A stretch of 64,000 nucleotides of DNA from Arthrobacter sp. C9C5 (GTDB lineage: Bacteria; Actinomycetota; Actinomycetes; Actinomycetales; Micrococcaceae). The notes beneath the pieces were generated by a model. The model ran no database searches. It saw only the letters and a list, made by a program, of their open reading frames with translations, and had not been told where the DNA came from. The DNA lies in NCBI RefSeq assembly GCF_013359735.1, contig NZ_JABFMX010000009.1:1-64000 (forward strand), read 5' to 3'. The position numbers and the translations under genes were made by a program. The stretch's first letter is position 1. Every line of letters begins with the position of its first letter. Shown in pieces: positions 1-9,443 of this stretch.

Positions 1-151
1 GGCCCTCGCAGCCTAGGCTCTTACTTAGCCAGTCCAACTTTCAGGGACCAGTTCATTCCTTCAAGGAGGCGGCCGGGGCCTTTTTGTCGCGGGCGCGGTT
101 GCTGCGGGCCCGGTTGCTGCGGGCCCTGGTGTTCGACGTGGGACTGCGGTG

Positions 152-595
152 TCAGGCCGTGACGGTGATCCATTCGCCGTCGATGGCCGCCTTCAACTTG
201 GCCAGCGGCGCCTGGGCCGGCCCGTTGAGCACGCTGCCGTCGGATCCCTTGAAGGAGGAGCCGTGGCACGGGCATTCGAAGTCTTCCCCGGCAGGGGCCA
301 CCGGGCAGCCGGCATGCGTGCACGTCGCGTCGTACGCCAGGACGGTCTTCTCGTCCGGCCGGAAGATCACCACCGTCTTGTCGTTGATTTTCCCGGTGGC
401 CGTGCCGCCCACCGTCACGTCGCTGAGCTTGCCCACCTTGACCGCGGTGCCGGCCGGAACAGAGGGCCCGGCCGCCGTCGTCGCCGGGGTGCCGGTCGGC
501 GAAGCGGTGCAGGCCGAAAGGGCCAGGGCGCTGCCGCCCAGGGCGCCGGCGCCGAGCAGTAGGGAGCGTCGAGGCAGGGACTTTTCAGGGTTCAT
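152..595 (-). CDS. Rieske [2Fe-2S] lipoprotein, Tat-exported
   Basis: The 147-residue product carries a Rieske cluster site. C92-T-H94 and C108-P-C110-H111 supply the two Cys and two His ligands, and C97 and C110 form the usual disulfide pair. The N terminus has a twin-arginine signal (RRSLLL, residues 9-14), a hydrophobic stretch, and a lipobox-like LSAC at residues 26-29. It is therefore probably folded with its cluster in the cytoplasm, exported by Tat and lipid-anchored outside. An in-frame GTG 48 bases upstream would push the Tat motif inward, so I chose the ATG that puts it near the N terminus. The partner redox protein is not visible; a small electron-transfer role is inferred. It is divergent from the S9 peptidase. 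Confidence 0.88.
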   Translation of the reverse strand: MNPEKSLPRRSLLLGAGALGGSALALSACTASPTGTPATTAAGPSVPAGTAVKVGKLSDVTVGGTATGKINDKTVVIFRPDEKTVLAYDATCTHAGCPVAPAGEDFECPCHGSSFKGSDGSVLNGPAQAPLAKLKAAIDGEWITVTA

Positions 596-720
596 GGATT
601 CATCATGCCAACAGTCCCTGAGAGCCCGCTGCGATTTGCGCACCCTTGAATCTGAAAGCAGTGTTTCACTCTGAGTGAACGGGGTGTGATCCGGCGCACA
701 AGGGGTGTTGAATCGAGGGC

Positions 721-2862
721 ATGGCTTCTACCGATACGCAGACCCCGGCCGAACACCCCGAGACCCCGTTCCACGACCTGGACCATTACCTCGCTCTTCC
801 GCGGGTGAGCGGCCTGGCGCTGAGCCCCGACGGCGGACGGCTCGTCACCACCGTGGCCACGCTCAACGACAAGGGCACCGAATACCGTACCGCGCTGTGG
901 GAGCTGGATCCTGCGGGCCAGAAGCAGGCCCGGCGGATCACGCGCAGCGCCAAGGGCGAGGCCGGCGCCGTGTTCGCGGCGGACGGCAGCCTGTACTTCA
1001 CTTCCGCGCGCCCGGACCCCGAGAGCCCGGACGCCGAGCCGGTCAAAGCCCTCTGGGTCCTCCCGGCCGACGGCGGCGAGGCCCGCGTCGCGCTCTCCCG
1101 CGCCGGCGGCATCGGCGGCCTCCTGGCCGCAAAAGAGGCCGACGCCCTCTTCGTCACGGCATCCGTCCTCGCCGGTTCCACCGACGAGGAGAACGACGAG
1201 GAGCGCCGCAAGGACCGCAAGGACAACAAGGTGGCCGCGATCCTGCACAGCGGCTACCCGGTGCGCTATTGGGACGCGGACTTGGGCCCCGCGCAGCCGC
1301 GGCTGTTCGCCGTCGAGCCCGGTGCGGAGCCGGAGCCCGGGAAGCCGGTGACGGTCGACGCCCTCCCGCCGGTCAAGCTGCGCAACCTGACCCCCGACGC
1401 CGGAAACGGACTCCGCGAGGCGGATACCGTCGTCAGCCCGGACGGGAAGACGGTCTACAGCAGCTTCACCCGGCCGCTCGCCAATGCCGACTCCCGTACC
1501 GTGCTCGTGGCCGTCGACGTCGCCACCGGCACCCGCCGGGTCCTGCTCGACACCGAGGGCATGAGCTACTTCCCCGGCCCGGTCAGCCCTGACGGCCGGA
1601 CCCTGGTGGTGCTGAGCGAGACCGACACCACTCCGGAGCAGGCGCCCCGGATCGCGCTGCACCTCCTCGATGTCGACGGCTCCGCCGACAGCGACGGCTC
1701 CGCCGACGGCGATGCGGCGCTGACGCCGCTCGCGCAGGGCTGGGACCGCTGGGCGCACCCCGCGGCCTGGCTTCCGGACGGATCGGCCGTGCTTGTGACG
1801 GCGGACGAAGACGGGGCTTCGCCGGTGTTCCGCATCGCCGTGCCCGGCAGCGCCGGCGGGGACACCGCGCCCGTGCGGCTGACGGCCGACCCGGCCGCCT
1901 ACACCGACGTCGCCGTCTCCCCGGACGGGCGGAGCGCCTATGCGTTGCGCAGTTCCTATGAATTTCCGGCGGAAGCCGTCCGGATCGACCTCGCCAGCGG
2001 CGACGTCACCCGGCTGCCGGCCCCGGCCGAGCGCCCTGCCTACCGCGGCAGGCTCGAGCGGGTGGAGACGACCTCGGCGGACGGCAGCCGGGTGCCCGGT
2101 TACCTGGCCCTGCCGGAAGATGCATCGGCCACAAACCCGGCTCCGCTGCTGCTCTGGATCCACGGCGGCCCGCTGGGCTCCTGGAACGCCTGGACCTGGC
2201 GCTGGAACCCGTGGCTGCTCGTGGCCCGGGGCTACGCGGTGCTGCTCCCGGATCCGGCCCTGTCCACCGGCTACGGCCAGGACCACATCCAGCGCGGCTG
2301 GGGCGAGTGGGGCAAGGCTCCGTTCCTGGACCTGATGGCGATCACCGACGCCGTCGAGCAGCGCCCCGACATCGACGAGACACGCACCGCGGCGATGGGC
2401 GGATCATTCGGCGGCTATATGGCCAACTGGGTGGCAGGCCACACGGACCGTTTCAAGGCTATCGTCACCCATGCAAGCCTGTGGGCCCTGGACCAGTTCG
2501 GCCCGACCACGGACTCAGCGCAGTACTGGCTGAAGGAAATGACGGCGGAGATGGCCGCGGAGAACTCTCCGCACCTGCATGTGGAGAACATCCGCACGCC
2601 GATGCTGGTCATCCACGGCGACAAGGACTACCGCGTGCCGATCGGGGAGGGGCTGCGGCTCTGGTACGAACTGCTCTCCAGGTCGCAGCTGGCGGCCGAC
2701 GAGAACGGCGAAACCGACCACCGTTTCCTCTACTTCCCGGACGAGAACCACTGGATCCTGCAGCCGCAGCACGCCAAGGTCTGGTACGGCGTCGTCGAAC
2801 ACTTCCTGGCCAGGAACCTGCTGGACAAGGACATCCCGGTGCCGGACGAACTCGGTCTCTGA
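721..2862 (+). CDS. S9 family prolyl oligopeptidase-type peptidase
   Basis: A 713-residue serine peptidase without an evident signal peptide, so probably cytosolic. The N-terminal two thirds resemble a beta-propeller with WD40-like 'SPDG' repeats (for example around residues 38, 238, 294 and 400). The C-terminal alpha/beta-hydrolase domain has the nucleophile in GGSFGGYM (Ser562), an acid in HGDKDYRVP (Asp636) and the base in ENHW (His677). Length and order fit acylaminoacyl-peptidase or dipeptidyl-peptidase-like S9 enzymes, which trim short peptides. Substrate preference cannot be read from the sequence. A poly-acidic insert (EENDEERRKDRKD, about residue 159) sits in the propeller. Confidence 0.93.
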   Translation: MASTDTQTPAEHPETPFHDLDHYLALPRVSGLALSPDGGRLVTTVATLNDKGTEYRTALWELDPAGQKQARRITRSAKGEAGAVFAADGSLYFTSARPDPESPDAEPVKALWVLPADGGEARVALSRAGGIGGLLAAKEADALFVTASVLAGSTDEENDEERRKDRKDNKVAAILHSGYPVRYWDADLGPAQPRLFAVEPGAEPEPGKPVTVDALPPVKLRNLTPDAGNGLREADTVVSPDGKTVYSSFTRPLANADSRTVLVAVDVATGTRRVLLDTEGMSYFPGPVSPDGRTLVVLSETDTTPEQAPRIALHLLDVDGSADSDGSADGDAALTPLAQGWDRWAHPAAWLPDGSAVLVTADEDGASPVFRIAVPGSAGGDTAPVRLTADPAAYTDVAVSPDGRSAYALRSSYEFPAEAVRIDLASGDVTRLPAPAERPAYRGRLERVETTSADGSRVPGYLALPEDASATNPAPLLLWIHGGPLGSWNAWTWRWNPWLLVARGYAVLLPDPALSTGYGQDHIQRGWGEWGKAPFLDLMAITDAVEQRPDIDETRTAAMGGSFGGYMANWVAGHTDRFKAIVTHASLWALDQFGPTTDSAQYWLKEMTAEMAAENSPHLHVENIRTPMLVIHGDKDYRVPIGEGLRLWYELLSRSQLAADENGETDHRFLYFPDENHWILQPQHAKVWYGVVEHFLARNLLDKDIPVPDELGL

Positions 2863-2943
2863 GCCGCCCGCCAGCCGCCGGCCCGGCCCGGCCGGCGCCC
2901 GGCCGGGGCGGGGGCGCAACGGGCCGCGCCGTAGGATTGGGCT

Positions 2944-3453
2944 GTGACTGAGACGATCCGCATCCGCCCTGCCCGCACCGGCGACGTTGCCGCCATCAAG
3001 ACCCTGGTGGCACCCCTGGCCGACCAGCGGATCCTGATGGCCAAGGAAACCGTCGCCTATTACGAAAGCCTCCAGGAGTTCCGGATCGCCGAAGCACCCG
3101 ACGGCGAGGTGATCGGCTGCGGCGCGCTGCACGTGATGTGGGAGGACCTGGCGGAGGTGCGCACCCTGGCCACCTCGGACGCGTGGCGCGGCAAGGGCGT
3201 CGGACACCTGCTGGTGGAGCGGCTGCTGGAGGATGCGAAAGCGCTGGGCATCTCCCGCGTGTTTTGCCTGACCTTCGAGGTGGGCTTTTTCAAGAAGCAC
3301 GGCTTCGACGTGATGGCGGACCAGACGGCCGTGGATCCGGTGGTGTACTCGGAGCTCCTGCGCTCGCACGACGAAGGCGTCGCCGAATTCCTGGACCTCG
3401 CGCGGGTCAAGCCCAATACCCTGGGCAACACCCGGATGATCCGGACGCTCTAG
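2944..3453 (+). CDS. Amino-acid N-acetyltransferase (GNAT), ArgA-like
   Basis: A 169-residue single-domain GNAT. The acetyl-CoA loop is RGKGVG (about residues 82-87), preceded by the 'EVRTLATSDAWRGKG' strand-loop and followed by 'FFKKHGF', a pattern typical of stand-alone short ArgA-type enzymes. These make N-acetylglutamate, the first step of arginine synthesis, without the kinase-like domain of classical ArgA. The GTG start lies 81 bases after the peptidase stop. No arg genes are adjacent, so the arginine role rests on family resemblance alone. Confidence 0.8.
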   Translation: MTETIRIRPARTGDVAAIKTLVAPLADQRILMAKETVAYYESLQEFRIAEAPDGEVIGCGALHVMWEDLAEVRTLATSDAWRGKGVGHLLVERLLEDAKALGISRVFCLTFEVGFFKKHGFDVMADQTAVDPVVYSELLRSHDEGVAEFLDLARVKPNTLGNTRMIRTL

Positions 3454-3854
3454 GCGCTTCCCGCAGCTGCCTGAAACGGGGGTCTTCCGCCAAATCAACT
3501 TGGTGGATAAACTGATCCCGGCCCGATGGGGCGGGCCGCCAGCTTCCGGAGGCAGAAATTGCAGAATCGCGTGATTTTTCCAGATTTCTCCGCATTCCAA
3601 ATGACGATCGATGCCGCGCCGGTGCAGCCGGACTCGCCCGGCGGTAACTGCGGCGGTAGTGCCGATGCCGCCGCCGCGCGCCGGCTGCAGCCCCGGGTGG
3701 CGCTTGGTCCGGACGCCTGGCCGAGCTTCGCGCCGGAGACTGCACCCGGATCCTGAGCGCCCCGGCAGTGGTTGAACCCGGAGCCTACCGCTGGCAGGGC
3801 CCCGGTAGTAGGGTCTAAGCAAGCAGCCAGGACAACCATCCAGGGAGCACAGCC
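3454..3854. other. Intergenic region upstream of dhaKLM
   Basis: About 400 bases without a convincing gene. A 76-codon open frame at 3526-3756 has no ribosome binding site and no recognisable sequence. The dha promoter should lie in the last 60 bases, but I cannot assign -35/-10 boxes with confidence. No clear terminator follows the acetyltransferase gene. Confidence 0.5.
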
Positions 3855-4856
<1,002 letters not shown>

Positions 4857-4858
4857 AC

Positions 4859-5485
4859 GTGGGGCTGGACGTCGACTGGGCCGTGCGGTGGCTGACGCTC
4901 TCCGCCGAGGCAATGGCCGAGCACAGGGTTGAACTCATTGAGCTGGACCGGCCGATCGGAGACTCCGACCACGGCGAAAACATGGACCGCGGCTTCAAAG
5001 CCGTGATGGACAAACTTGCCGAAGCGCCCCCGGAAACTGCAGGGGCGGCACTGAAACTCACCGCCATGACCCTGATGTCCAAGGTGGGCGGCGCCGCCGG
5101 GCCGCTCTATGGAACAGCCTTCCTGCGGGCCGCAACGGCCCTCGGGGACGCCGCCGACATTGACGCCGCCACGCTGGCCGCGGCGCTGCAGGCTGCCCGC
5201 GACGGCATCGTGGCCCGCGGCAAGGCCGAATCCGGAGACAAGACGATGGTGGACGCCTGGACTCCTGCCGTGGATGCCTCGGCGGCCGCGGCCGGCGAGG
5301 GCGACGTCCGCAAGGTCCTGGCCGCGGCGGCCGATGCGGCCGAGGCCGGCGCTGTGTCCACCGACCCGATGCTGGCCCGCAAGGGCCGCGCCAGCTACCT
5401 GGGGGAGCGCAGCATCGGCCACCGCGACCCCGGAGCTGTATCCAGTGCCCTGATCCTGCGCGCCGCCGTGGGGGCCGCCGAATGA
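4859..5485 (+). CDS. dhaL: Dihydroxyacetone kinase, ADP-binding subunit DhaL
   Basis: A 208-residue all-helical DhaL. The Mg-ADP site is visible as RPIGDSDHGENM, with Asp35 and Asp37 in the GDSDHG loop, and a later GDKTMVDAW stretch closes the nucleotide pocket. In PTS-dependent kinases DhaL keeps its nucleotide as a cofactor that DhaM rephosphorylates. It starts at GTG 2 bases after the dhaK stop and overlaps dhaM by ATGA (4 bases), so translation is coupled on both sides. Confidence 0.96.
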   Translation: MGLDVDWAVRWLTLSAEAMAEHRVELIELDRPIGDSDHGENMDRGFKAVMDKLAEAPPETAGAALKLTAMTLMSKVGGAAGPLYGTAFLRAATALGDAADIDAATLAAALQAARDGIVARGKAESGDKTMVDAWTPAVDASAAAAGEGDVRKVLAAAADAAEAGAVSTDPMLARKGRASYLGERSIGHRDPGAVSSALILRAAVGAAE

Positions 5486-6156
5486 CCGTCCGGCTCGTCG
5501 TGGTCTCGCACAGCGAAAAGATCGCCGACGGCGCCGTCGAGCTCGCCGCCCAAATGGCGCCAGATGTCATGATCGTGGCGGCCGGCGGCACCGACGACGG
5601 CCGGATCGGAACCAGCCTGGAGAAGGTAATGGCCGCTCTGGAACGGGCGGCCGGGGGAAGCGGCATCGTGGTGCTCACCGACCTTGGTTCCGCCGTCATG
5701 ACAGCGGAATCGGCGGTGGAGTTCGCCGCCGAACCGGAGTCCATCCACCTGGCCGATGCCCCGCTGATCGAAGGACTCGTCGCGGCAGCCGTTTCCGCCC
5801 AGACGGGGGCCGACGCCGGGACGGTGAAGGACGCGGCCGAAGCCGTCTACCGCCCCCCGGCCCACCCGCACGGGCCCGAACACGCGCACCAGCAGCCGCC
5901 GGATGCCCAGGGCGACTTCGAACTCGTCAACCAGGCCGGGATGCACGCGCGGCCCGCGGCGAAGATTGCCGGCGGCCTGGCCGGGATGGACGCCGACGTC
6001 ACCATCAACGGGGTCGACGGTGCGTCCATGACGGAACTTATGATGCTTGGCGCCGCGAAAGGAACCGTCCTGCATATCGAAGCCAGCGGGGCGGACGCGG
6101 GCAAGGCGGTCGACTACCTGGGTGGCCTGATCAAGGCCGGCTTCGGAGAGCCCTAG
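5482..6156 (+). CDS. dhaM: PTS-dependent DHA kinase phosphoryl donor DhaM (EIIA-HPr fusion)
   Basis: A 224-residue two-domain protein. The N-terminal mannose-type EIIA domain (about residues 1-130) has its phosphohistidine at His10 (VVVSHSEK). A His/Pro linker (about residues 135-146) leads to an HPr domain with GMHARPAAK, phospho-site His155. E. coli DhaM has a third, EI-like domain that is absent here, so a separate Enzyme I elsewhere in the genome must feed it. It passes phosphate to ADP bound in DhaL. Its presence shows that this kinase uses phosphoenolpyruvate via the PTS, not free ATP. Confidence 0.94.
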   Translation: MTVRLVVVSHSEKIADGAVELAAQMAPDVMIVAAGGTDDGRIGTSLEKVMAALERAAGGSGIVVLTDLGSAVMTAESAVEFAAEPESIHLADAPLIEGLVAAAVSAQTGADAGTVKDAAEAVYRPPAHPHGPEHAHQQPPDAQGDFELVNQAGMHARPAAKIAGGLAGMDADVTINGVDGASMTELMMLGAAKGTVLHIEASGADAGKAVDYLGGLIKAGFGEP

Positions 6157-6173
6157 GCGTAGTTAGGAGCAGG

Positions 6174-7106
6174 TCAGCCGGGCAGCCGCAGACCGCCCGG
6201 ATGCAGCTCGGCCAGGCCGTCGCTGAGCAGCCCGGAAAGGGCCCGTTCCAGCTGCTCGGGCGCCGGGTTCAGCCGGTGCAGCGCCGCGAGCGGGACGCCA
6301 ATTCCGTCAGCGTCGAAGCCCAGGTCCGCAGGGGCCTGCTCCAGCAGTTCGCGGGCCACCGGTGACTCGGCCAGGCGCAGGACGGCCATCACGGCACCGC
6401 GCACCTGACGGTCCGTCCCGTGCCAGGCCTGCCCCTTGGGCGTGTAGGTGGGGGGAGGTTCGCCGGCGGCGAGCCAGGCACACGCGCCGCGGACGGGGCA
6501 TTGACCGCACTTCGGCGCCCGGGCCGTGCAGACCAGCGCCCCCAGCTCCATCACGGCGGCGTTCCAGCGCACCGAGGCGGCGCCGTCGTCGGGCAGCAGC
6601 TGCGCGGCCAGCCGCATTTCACCGGCCGTCAGGGCCGGCGCCGGCAGCGCGGTCCCGGTGAACAGTCGGGCGTGGACCCTGCGGATATTGGTGTCCACCA
6701 CGGTCTCCCTGCGGCCGAAGGCGAACGCGGCGACGGCGGCGGCCGTGTAGCTGCCCACGCCGGGAAGTTCCAGCAGTTCCGGGTAACTGCCGGGAACCGC
6801 GCCGCCATGGTTGTCCACAATCGCGGCGGCGGCCGCGTGCAGCCGGAGCGCCCGCCGCGGATACCCCAGCCGGCCCCACGACCGGACAGCCTCCCCGGCA
6901 GGCTCCCGGGCGAGATCGGCCGGGGCGGGCCAGCGCCGCAGCCATTCCTCCCACACGGGCAGCACCCGGACCACCGGGGTCTGCTGGAGCATAATTTCGC
7001 TGACCAGCACACCCCAGGCGGAACAGTCCGCCGCCCGCCAGGGAAGATCGCGGGCGGTGTCACCAAACCAGGAGTCCAGGGCGGCATGCAGCTCGGCGAG
7101 CGGCAC
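6174..7106 (-). CDS. mutY: A/G-specific adenine glycosylase MutY
   Basis: A 310-residue base-excision repair glycosylase that removes adenine opposite 8-oxoguanine. Visible motifs are the catalytic Glu in SEIMLQQTPV (about residue 38), the helix-hairpin-helix ELPGVGSYTAAAVAAF followed by the VVDTNIRRV catalytic Asp, and the [4Fe-4S] ligands C-x6-C-x2-C-x5-C in CTARAPKCGQCPVRGAC. The start is GTG. It converges with dhaM, 17 bases from its stop. The C-terminal NUDIX-like recognition domain is shorter than in E. coli MutY (350 residues), as is common in actinobacteria. Confidence 0.94.
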   Translation of the reverse strand: MPLAELHAALDSWFGDTARDLPWRAADCSAWGVLVSEIMLQQTPVVRVLPVWEEWLRRWPAPADLAREPAGEAVRSWGRLGYPRRALRLHAAAAAIVDNHGGAVPGSYPELLELPGVGSYTAAAVAAFAFGRRETVVDTNIRRVHARLFTGTALPAPALTAGEMRLAAQLLPDDGAASVRWNAAVMELGALVCTARAPKCGQCPVRGACAWLAAGEPPPTYTPKGQAWHGTDRQVRGAVMAVLRLAESPVARELLEQAPADLGFDADGIGVPLAALHRLNPAPEQLERALSGLLSDGLAELHPGGLRLPG

Positions 7107-7256
7107 AGCCGGCGCCGGCGGGAGGACCGGGGCAGCGGGGAGGGCGGGGGAATCGGCTAAGGCTTTGATCGAACCAGCTTAATAGAGACGGGCACCATAG
7201 TGCGGCCAGCGGCGTGGTGGGCCGGCATAACCCGCGGCGTTATCTAGCCTAGAAGG

Positions 7257-7949
7257 ATGGTCAGGCAAGGCAACTCAGGAACGCACGGTTCGGGACCGAA
7301 GGCTTCCGCCAAGGCAAAGACCAGCGGCAGGCCGGCCCGGAAACCCCTTAGCCCTGTCTACCGCCGACGCCGGCTCTTCGTCGGAGCCGCCCTGTTGCTG
7401 GTGCTTGCCCTCGTTGTCGGCGGTTTCGCAGCGATTTCCAACGCCCTCAACGGCGAAACACCGGCGGCCACTGCCGGCGACTCGACCCGGCCGGCCAATC
7501 CCGGCAGCACCCCCGCCAGCCCGCAGGCGTCCGCCGGGGCCCCGCCAACGGCGGGAGCTGGCTGCGACGAGACGCTGCTGAAGGTCACCGCGGCCACGGA
7601 CAAGGCCGCCTACGCGGCTTCCGAGAACCCGCTGCTGACCCTCAAGGTCACCAACGGCAACAAGGTGCCGTGTGAGGTCAACCTCGGGACCTCGCAGATG
7701 GAGTACCTGATCACCAGCGGCTCGGACCGGATCTTCTCGTCCCGGGACTGCCAGGCGGAGAGCAGCGACCTGGTCAAGACGATCCGCCCCGGCGGCAGCG
7801 AGACGGCGAACTTCCCGTGGAACCGCAACCGGTCCACCGAGGGCTGCAAGGTCGTGGAGGCCCAGCCGGGCGGCGGCGGTGCCTACTACGTCTTCACTGC
7901 CCGGCTCGGCAACAAGACCAGCCCCAAGGCCGTCTTCCAGCTCGGCTAG
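7257..7949 (+). CDS. Membrane-anchored secreted protein, function unknown
   Basis: A 230-residue protein with a basic N-terminal tail, one transmembrane segment (about residues 40-62, LFVGAALLLVLALVVGGFAAI), a Pro/Ala/Ser/Thr-rich linker to about residue 100, and an exported beta-rich domain with four cysteines (in GAGCDE, VPCEV, RDCQA and EGCKV) likely paired as two disulfides. The LTLKVTNGNKVPCEV stretch recalls immunoglobulin-like or DUF4232-type extracellular folds, but I cannot assign a family firmly. The ATG follows AGAAGG. It is divergent from mutY and convergent with disA. Confidence 0.8.
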   Translation: MVRQGNSGTHGSGPKASAKAKTSGRPARKPLSPVYRRRRLFVGAALLLVLALVVGGFAAISNALNGETPAATAGDSTRPANPGSTPASPQASAGAPPTAGAGCDETLLKVTAATDKAAYAASENPLLTLKVTNGNKVPCEVNLGTSQMEYLITSGSDRIFSSRDCQAESSDLVKTIRPGGSETANFPWNRNRSTEGCKVVEAQPGGGGAYYVFTARLGNKTSPKAVFQLG

Positions 7950-7960
7950 TCCTTTTCGAC

Positions 7961-8008
7961 TGCTCCGCAGGTGCCGTTGTGCGGGCCGGAAAGGGCCGCT
8001 ACGGAGCA
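7961..8008. repeat. REP-like palindrome, copy 1, between convergent genes
   Basis: Left arm TGCTCCGCAGGTGCC (7961-7975) faces right arm GGCCGCTACGGAGCA (7994-8008), with 12 of 15 positions complementary. A close relative lies at 28965-29012. Both sit in gaps between convergent genes. A second small dyad, CTCTAGA/TCTAGAG, lies at 8018-8040 over the disA stop. It probably acts as a bidirectional terminator-like element. Confidence 0.7.
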
Positions 8009-8034
8009 GCGGACGGGCTCTAGAAGGAACCCGT

Positions 8035-9111
8035 CTAGAGGAACCGGTCCAGCAGGCTGGCCTCGGCCATCCGGCTCAGGCCTTCGCGGACCGTCCGGGC
8101 GCGCTGGTCGCCGATGCCGTCCACCGTCATGAGGTCATCAATGGTGGCTGCCATCAGGAACTGCAGCCCGCCAAAGTGGTCCACCAGGCGGTCGGCGACG
8201 GCCTTCGGCACCGCTTTGAGGCCGGAAAGCAAGCGGTATCCGCGCGGCTGCACGACGGCGTCGAGGTTCGCCTCGCCGCCGGCGAAGCCGACGATGCCAG
8301 CGATCTTGCCCAGGTCGATGAGCTCGGTGGGCCCCAGGTTCACCAGGGCCTTGACGGCGTTTTCGATGTCTGCGGCGGAGGCGCTGGGGCCCGAGTAGTC
8401 CCGGATGATCACGTCGCTGCCCGGCCCGCGGCCCACCGTCAGTTCGTCCAGCTGGAGTGAGAGCAGCCGGCCGTCCTCGCCGAGTTCCAGCACGTACTGG
8501 GAGATCTCCTCGGAGATCCGCCGCACCATCTCCTGGCGTTGCAGGGTCACGGCCACATCGCGGACCGTCACCATGGCCTCGATCTCCAGGGCCGACAGCG
8601 AACTGGTCACCTGGTCCAGGCGCGAGCGGTACCGCTCCAGCGTGGCGAGGGCCTGGTTGGCGCGGGCCAGGACCTTTTCGGAGCCTTCCAGGACGTGCCG
8701 CAGCCCGTTCACATAGAGCGCGATGATCTGCATCGACTGGCTCACGGAGATGACCGGAACGCCGGTCTGGATGGCAACCCGTTCCGCGGTCCGGTGCCGG
8801 GTTCCCGTCTCCTGGGTCTCGATGCTGGAATCGGGCACCAGCTGGACGCCGGCCCGCAGGATGTTGCTCGCATCCTTGTCGCAGACAATAGCGCCGTCCA
8901 TCTTGGCCAGTTCCCGCAGCCGGGTGGGGGAGAAGTCGATTCCGATCTCGAAGCCGCCCGAACAAATGGATTCGATGGTCCGGTCGATGCCCAGCACGAT
9001 CAGGGCGCCGGTACGTCCGCGGAGGATGCGCTCCAGGCCGTCCCGCAGGGCCGTCCCCGGTGCCACCCTGGCCAAAGTCGCCTTGAGTGCATCTTCGGGA
9101 CTCCGAGCCAT
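8035..9111 (-). CDS. disA: DNA integrity scanning protein, diadenylate cyclase DisA
   Basis: A 358-residue DisA. The N-terminal DAC domain makes cyclic di-AMP from two ATP and has the DGA motif at 72-74 and RHR at 105-107, both required for activity. A helical linker follows, then a C-terminal helix-hairpin-helix domain (VNLGPTELIDLGKIAGIVGF... and MTVDGIGDQRARTVREGL) that binds branched DNA and shuts the cyclase off. In many Gram-positives disA is next to radA; here radA is 13 kb away on the same strand. The ATG start has no strong Shine-Dalgarno in the bases I can see. Confidence 0.96.
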   Translation of the reverse strand: MARSPEDALKATLARVAPGTALRDGLERILRGRTGALIVLGIDRTIESICSGGFEIGIDFSPTRLRELAKMDGAIVCDKDASNILRAGVQLVPDSSIETQETGTRHRTAERVAIQTGVPVISVSQSMQIIALYVNGLRHVLEGSEKVLARANQALATLERYRSRLDQVTSSLSALEIEAMVTVRDVAVTLQRQEMVRRISEEISQYVLELGEDGRLLSLQLDELTVGRGPGSDVIIRDYSGPSASAADIENAVKALVNLGPTELIDLGKIAGIVGFAGGEANLDAVVQPRGYRLLSGLKAVPKAVADRLVDHFGGLQFLMAATIDDLMTVDGIGDQRARTVREGLSRMAEASLLDRFL

Positions 9112-9443
9112 AGGTTTACCCCTTCAAAGGTGCAGGACGCCGCCCGCAAGTACGCCGGTTTTGATGGTTATTCCATCGTTGGCCGGCAAGAACAAAAGTG
9201 CCCGGTTTCCCGTAAGCACCATCATAGAGGCAACGGCGGGCGGTTTCCGCACGGTCAAGCCTCAAAGTGCCCCATTTACCGTTGCCCGCCGGTCCCGCGG
9301 AGACGGCCGTCCGCCCGTCCGCGGAACCCGCGTTTTCGGCCGTCCGCCCGGGCCTGCCGCCGCCTGCGATAAACTTGTTGCCTAGGGTGTACCGCGGGCT
9401 CTCCGCGCCGTGACCCGTTCCCAGCCGCAGCGAAAGTAGCACC
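9112..9443. other. Divergent intergenic region disA / prfC with imperfect repeats
   Basis: About 330 bases between two divergent genes and no plausible gene. It holds two imperfect direct repeats: AAAGTGCCCGGTTTCCCGT (9195-9213) and AAAGTGCCCCATTTACCGT (9264-9282), 16 of 19 identical and 69 bases apart. It also has CGGCCGTCCGCCCG at 9304-9317 and again at 9337-9350. These may be operator or promoter duplications; no regulator can be named. Confidence 0.5.

Noticed and set aside
99..130. Tandem CGGTTGCTGCGGGCC repeat before the Rieske stop
   Set aside because: Two short copies only, at the window edge, with no supporting structure; probably a local duplication.
592..2286. A 564-codon open frame antisense to the S9 peptidase
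   Set aside because: Made of Arg/Gly/Val-rich runs typical of antisense high-GC DNA; the plus strand encodes a clear peptidase with all catalytic residues.
3526..3756. A 76-codon frame before dhaK
   Set aside because: No ribosome binding site and no recognisable protein; typical chance frame in high-GC DNA.
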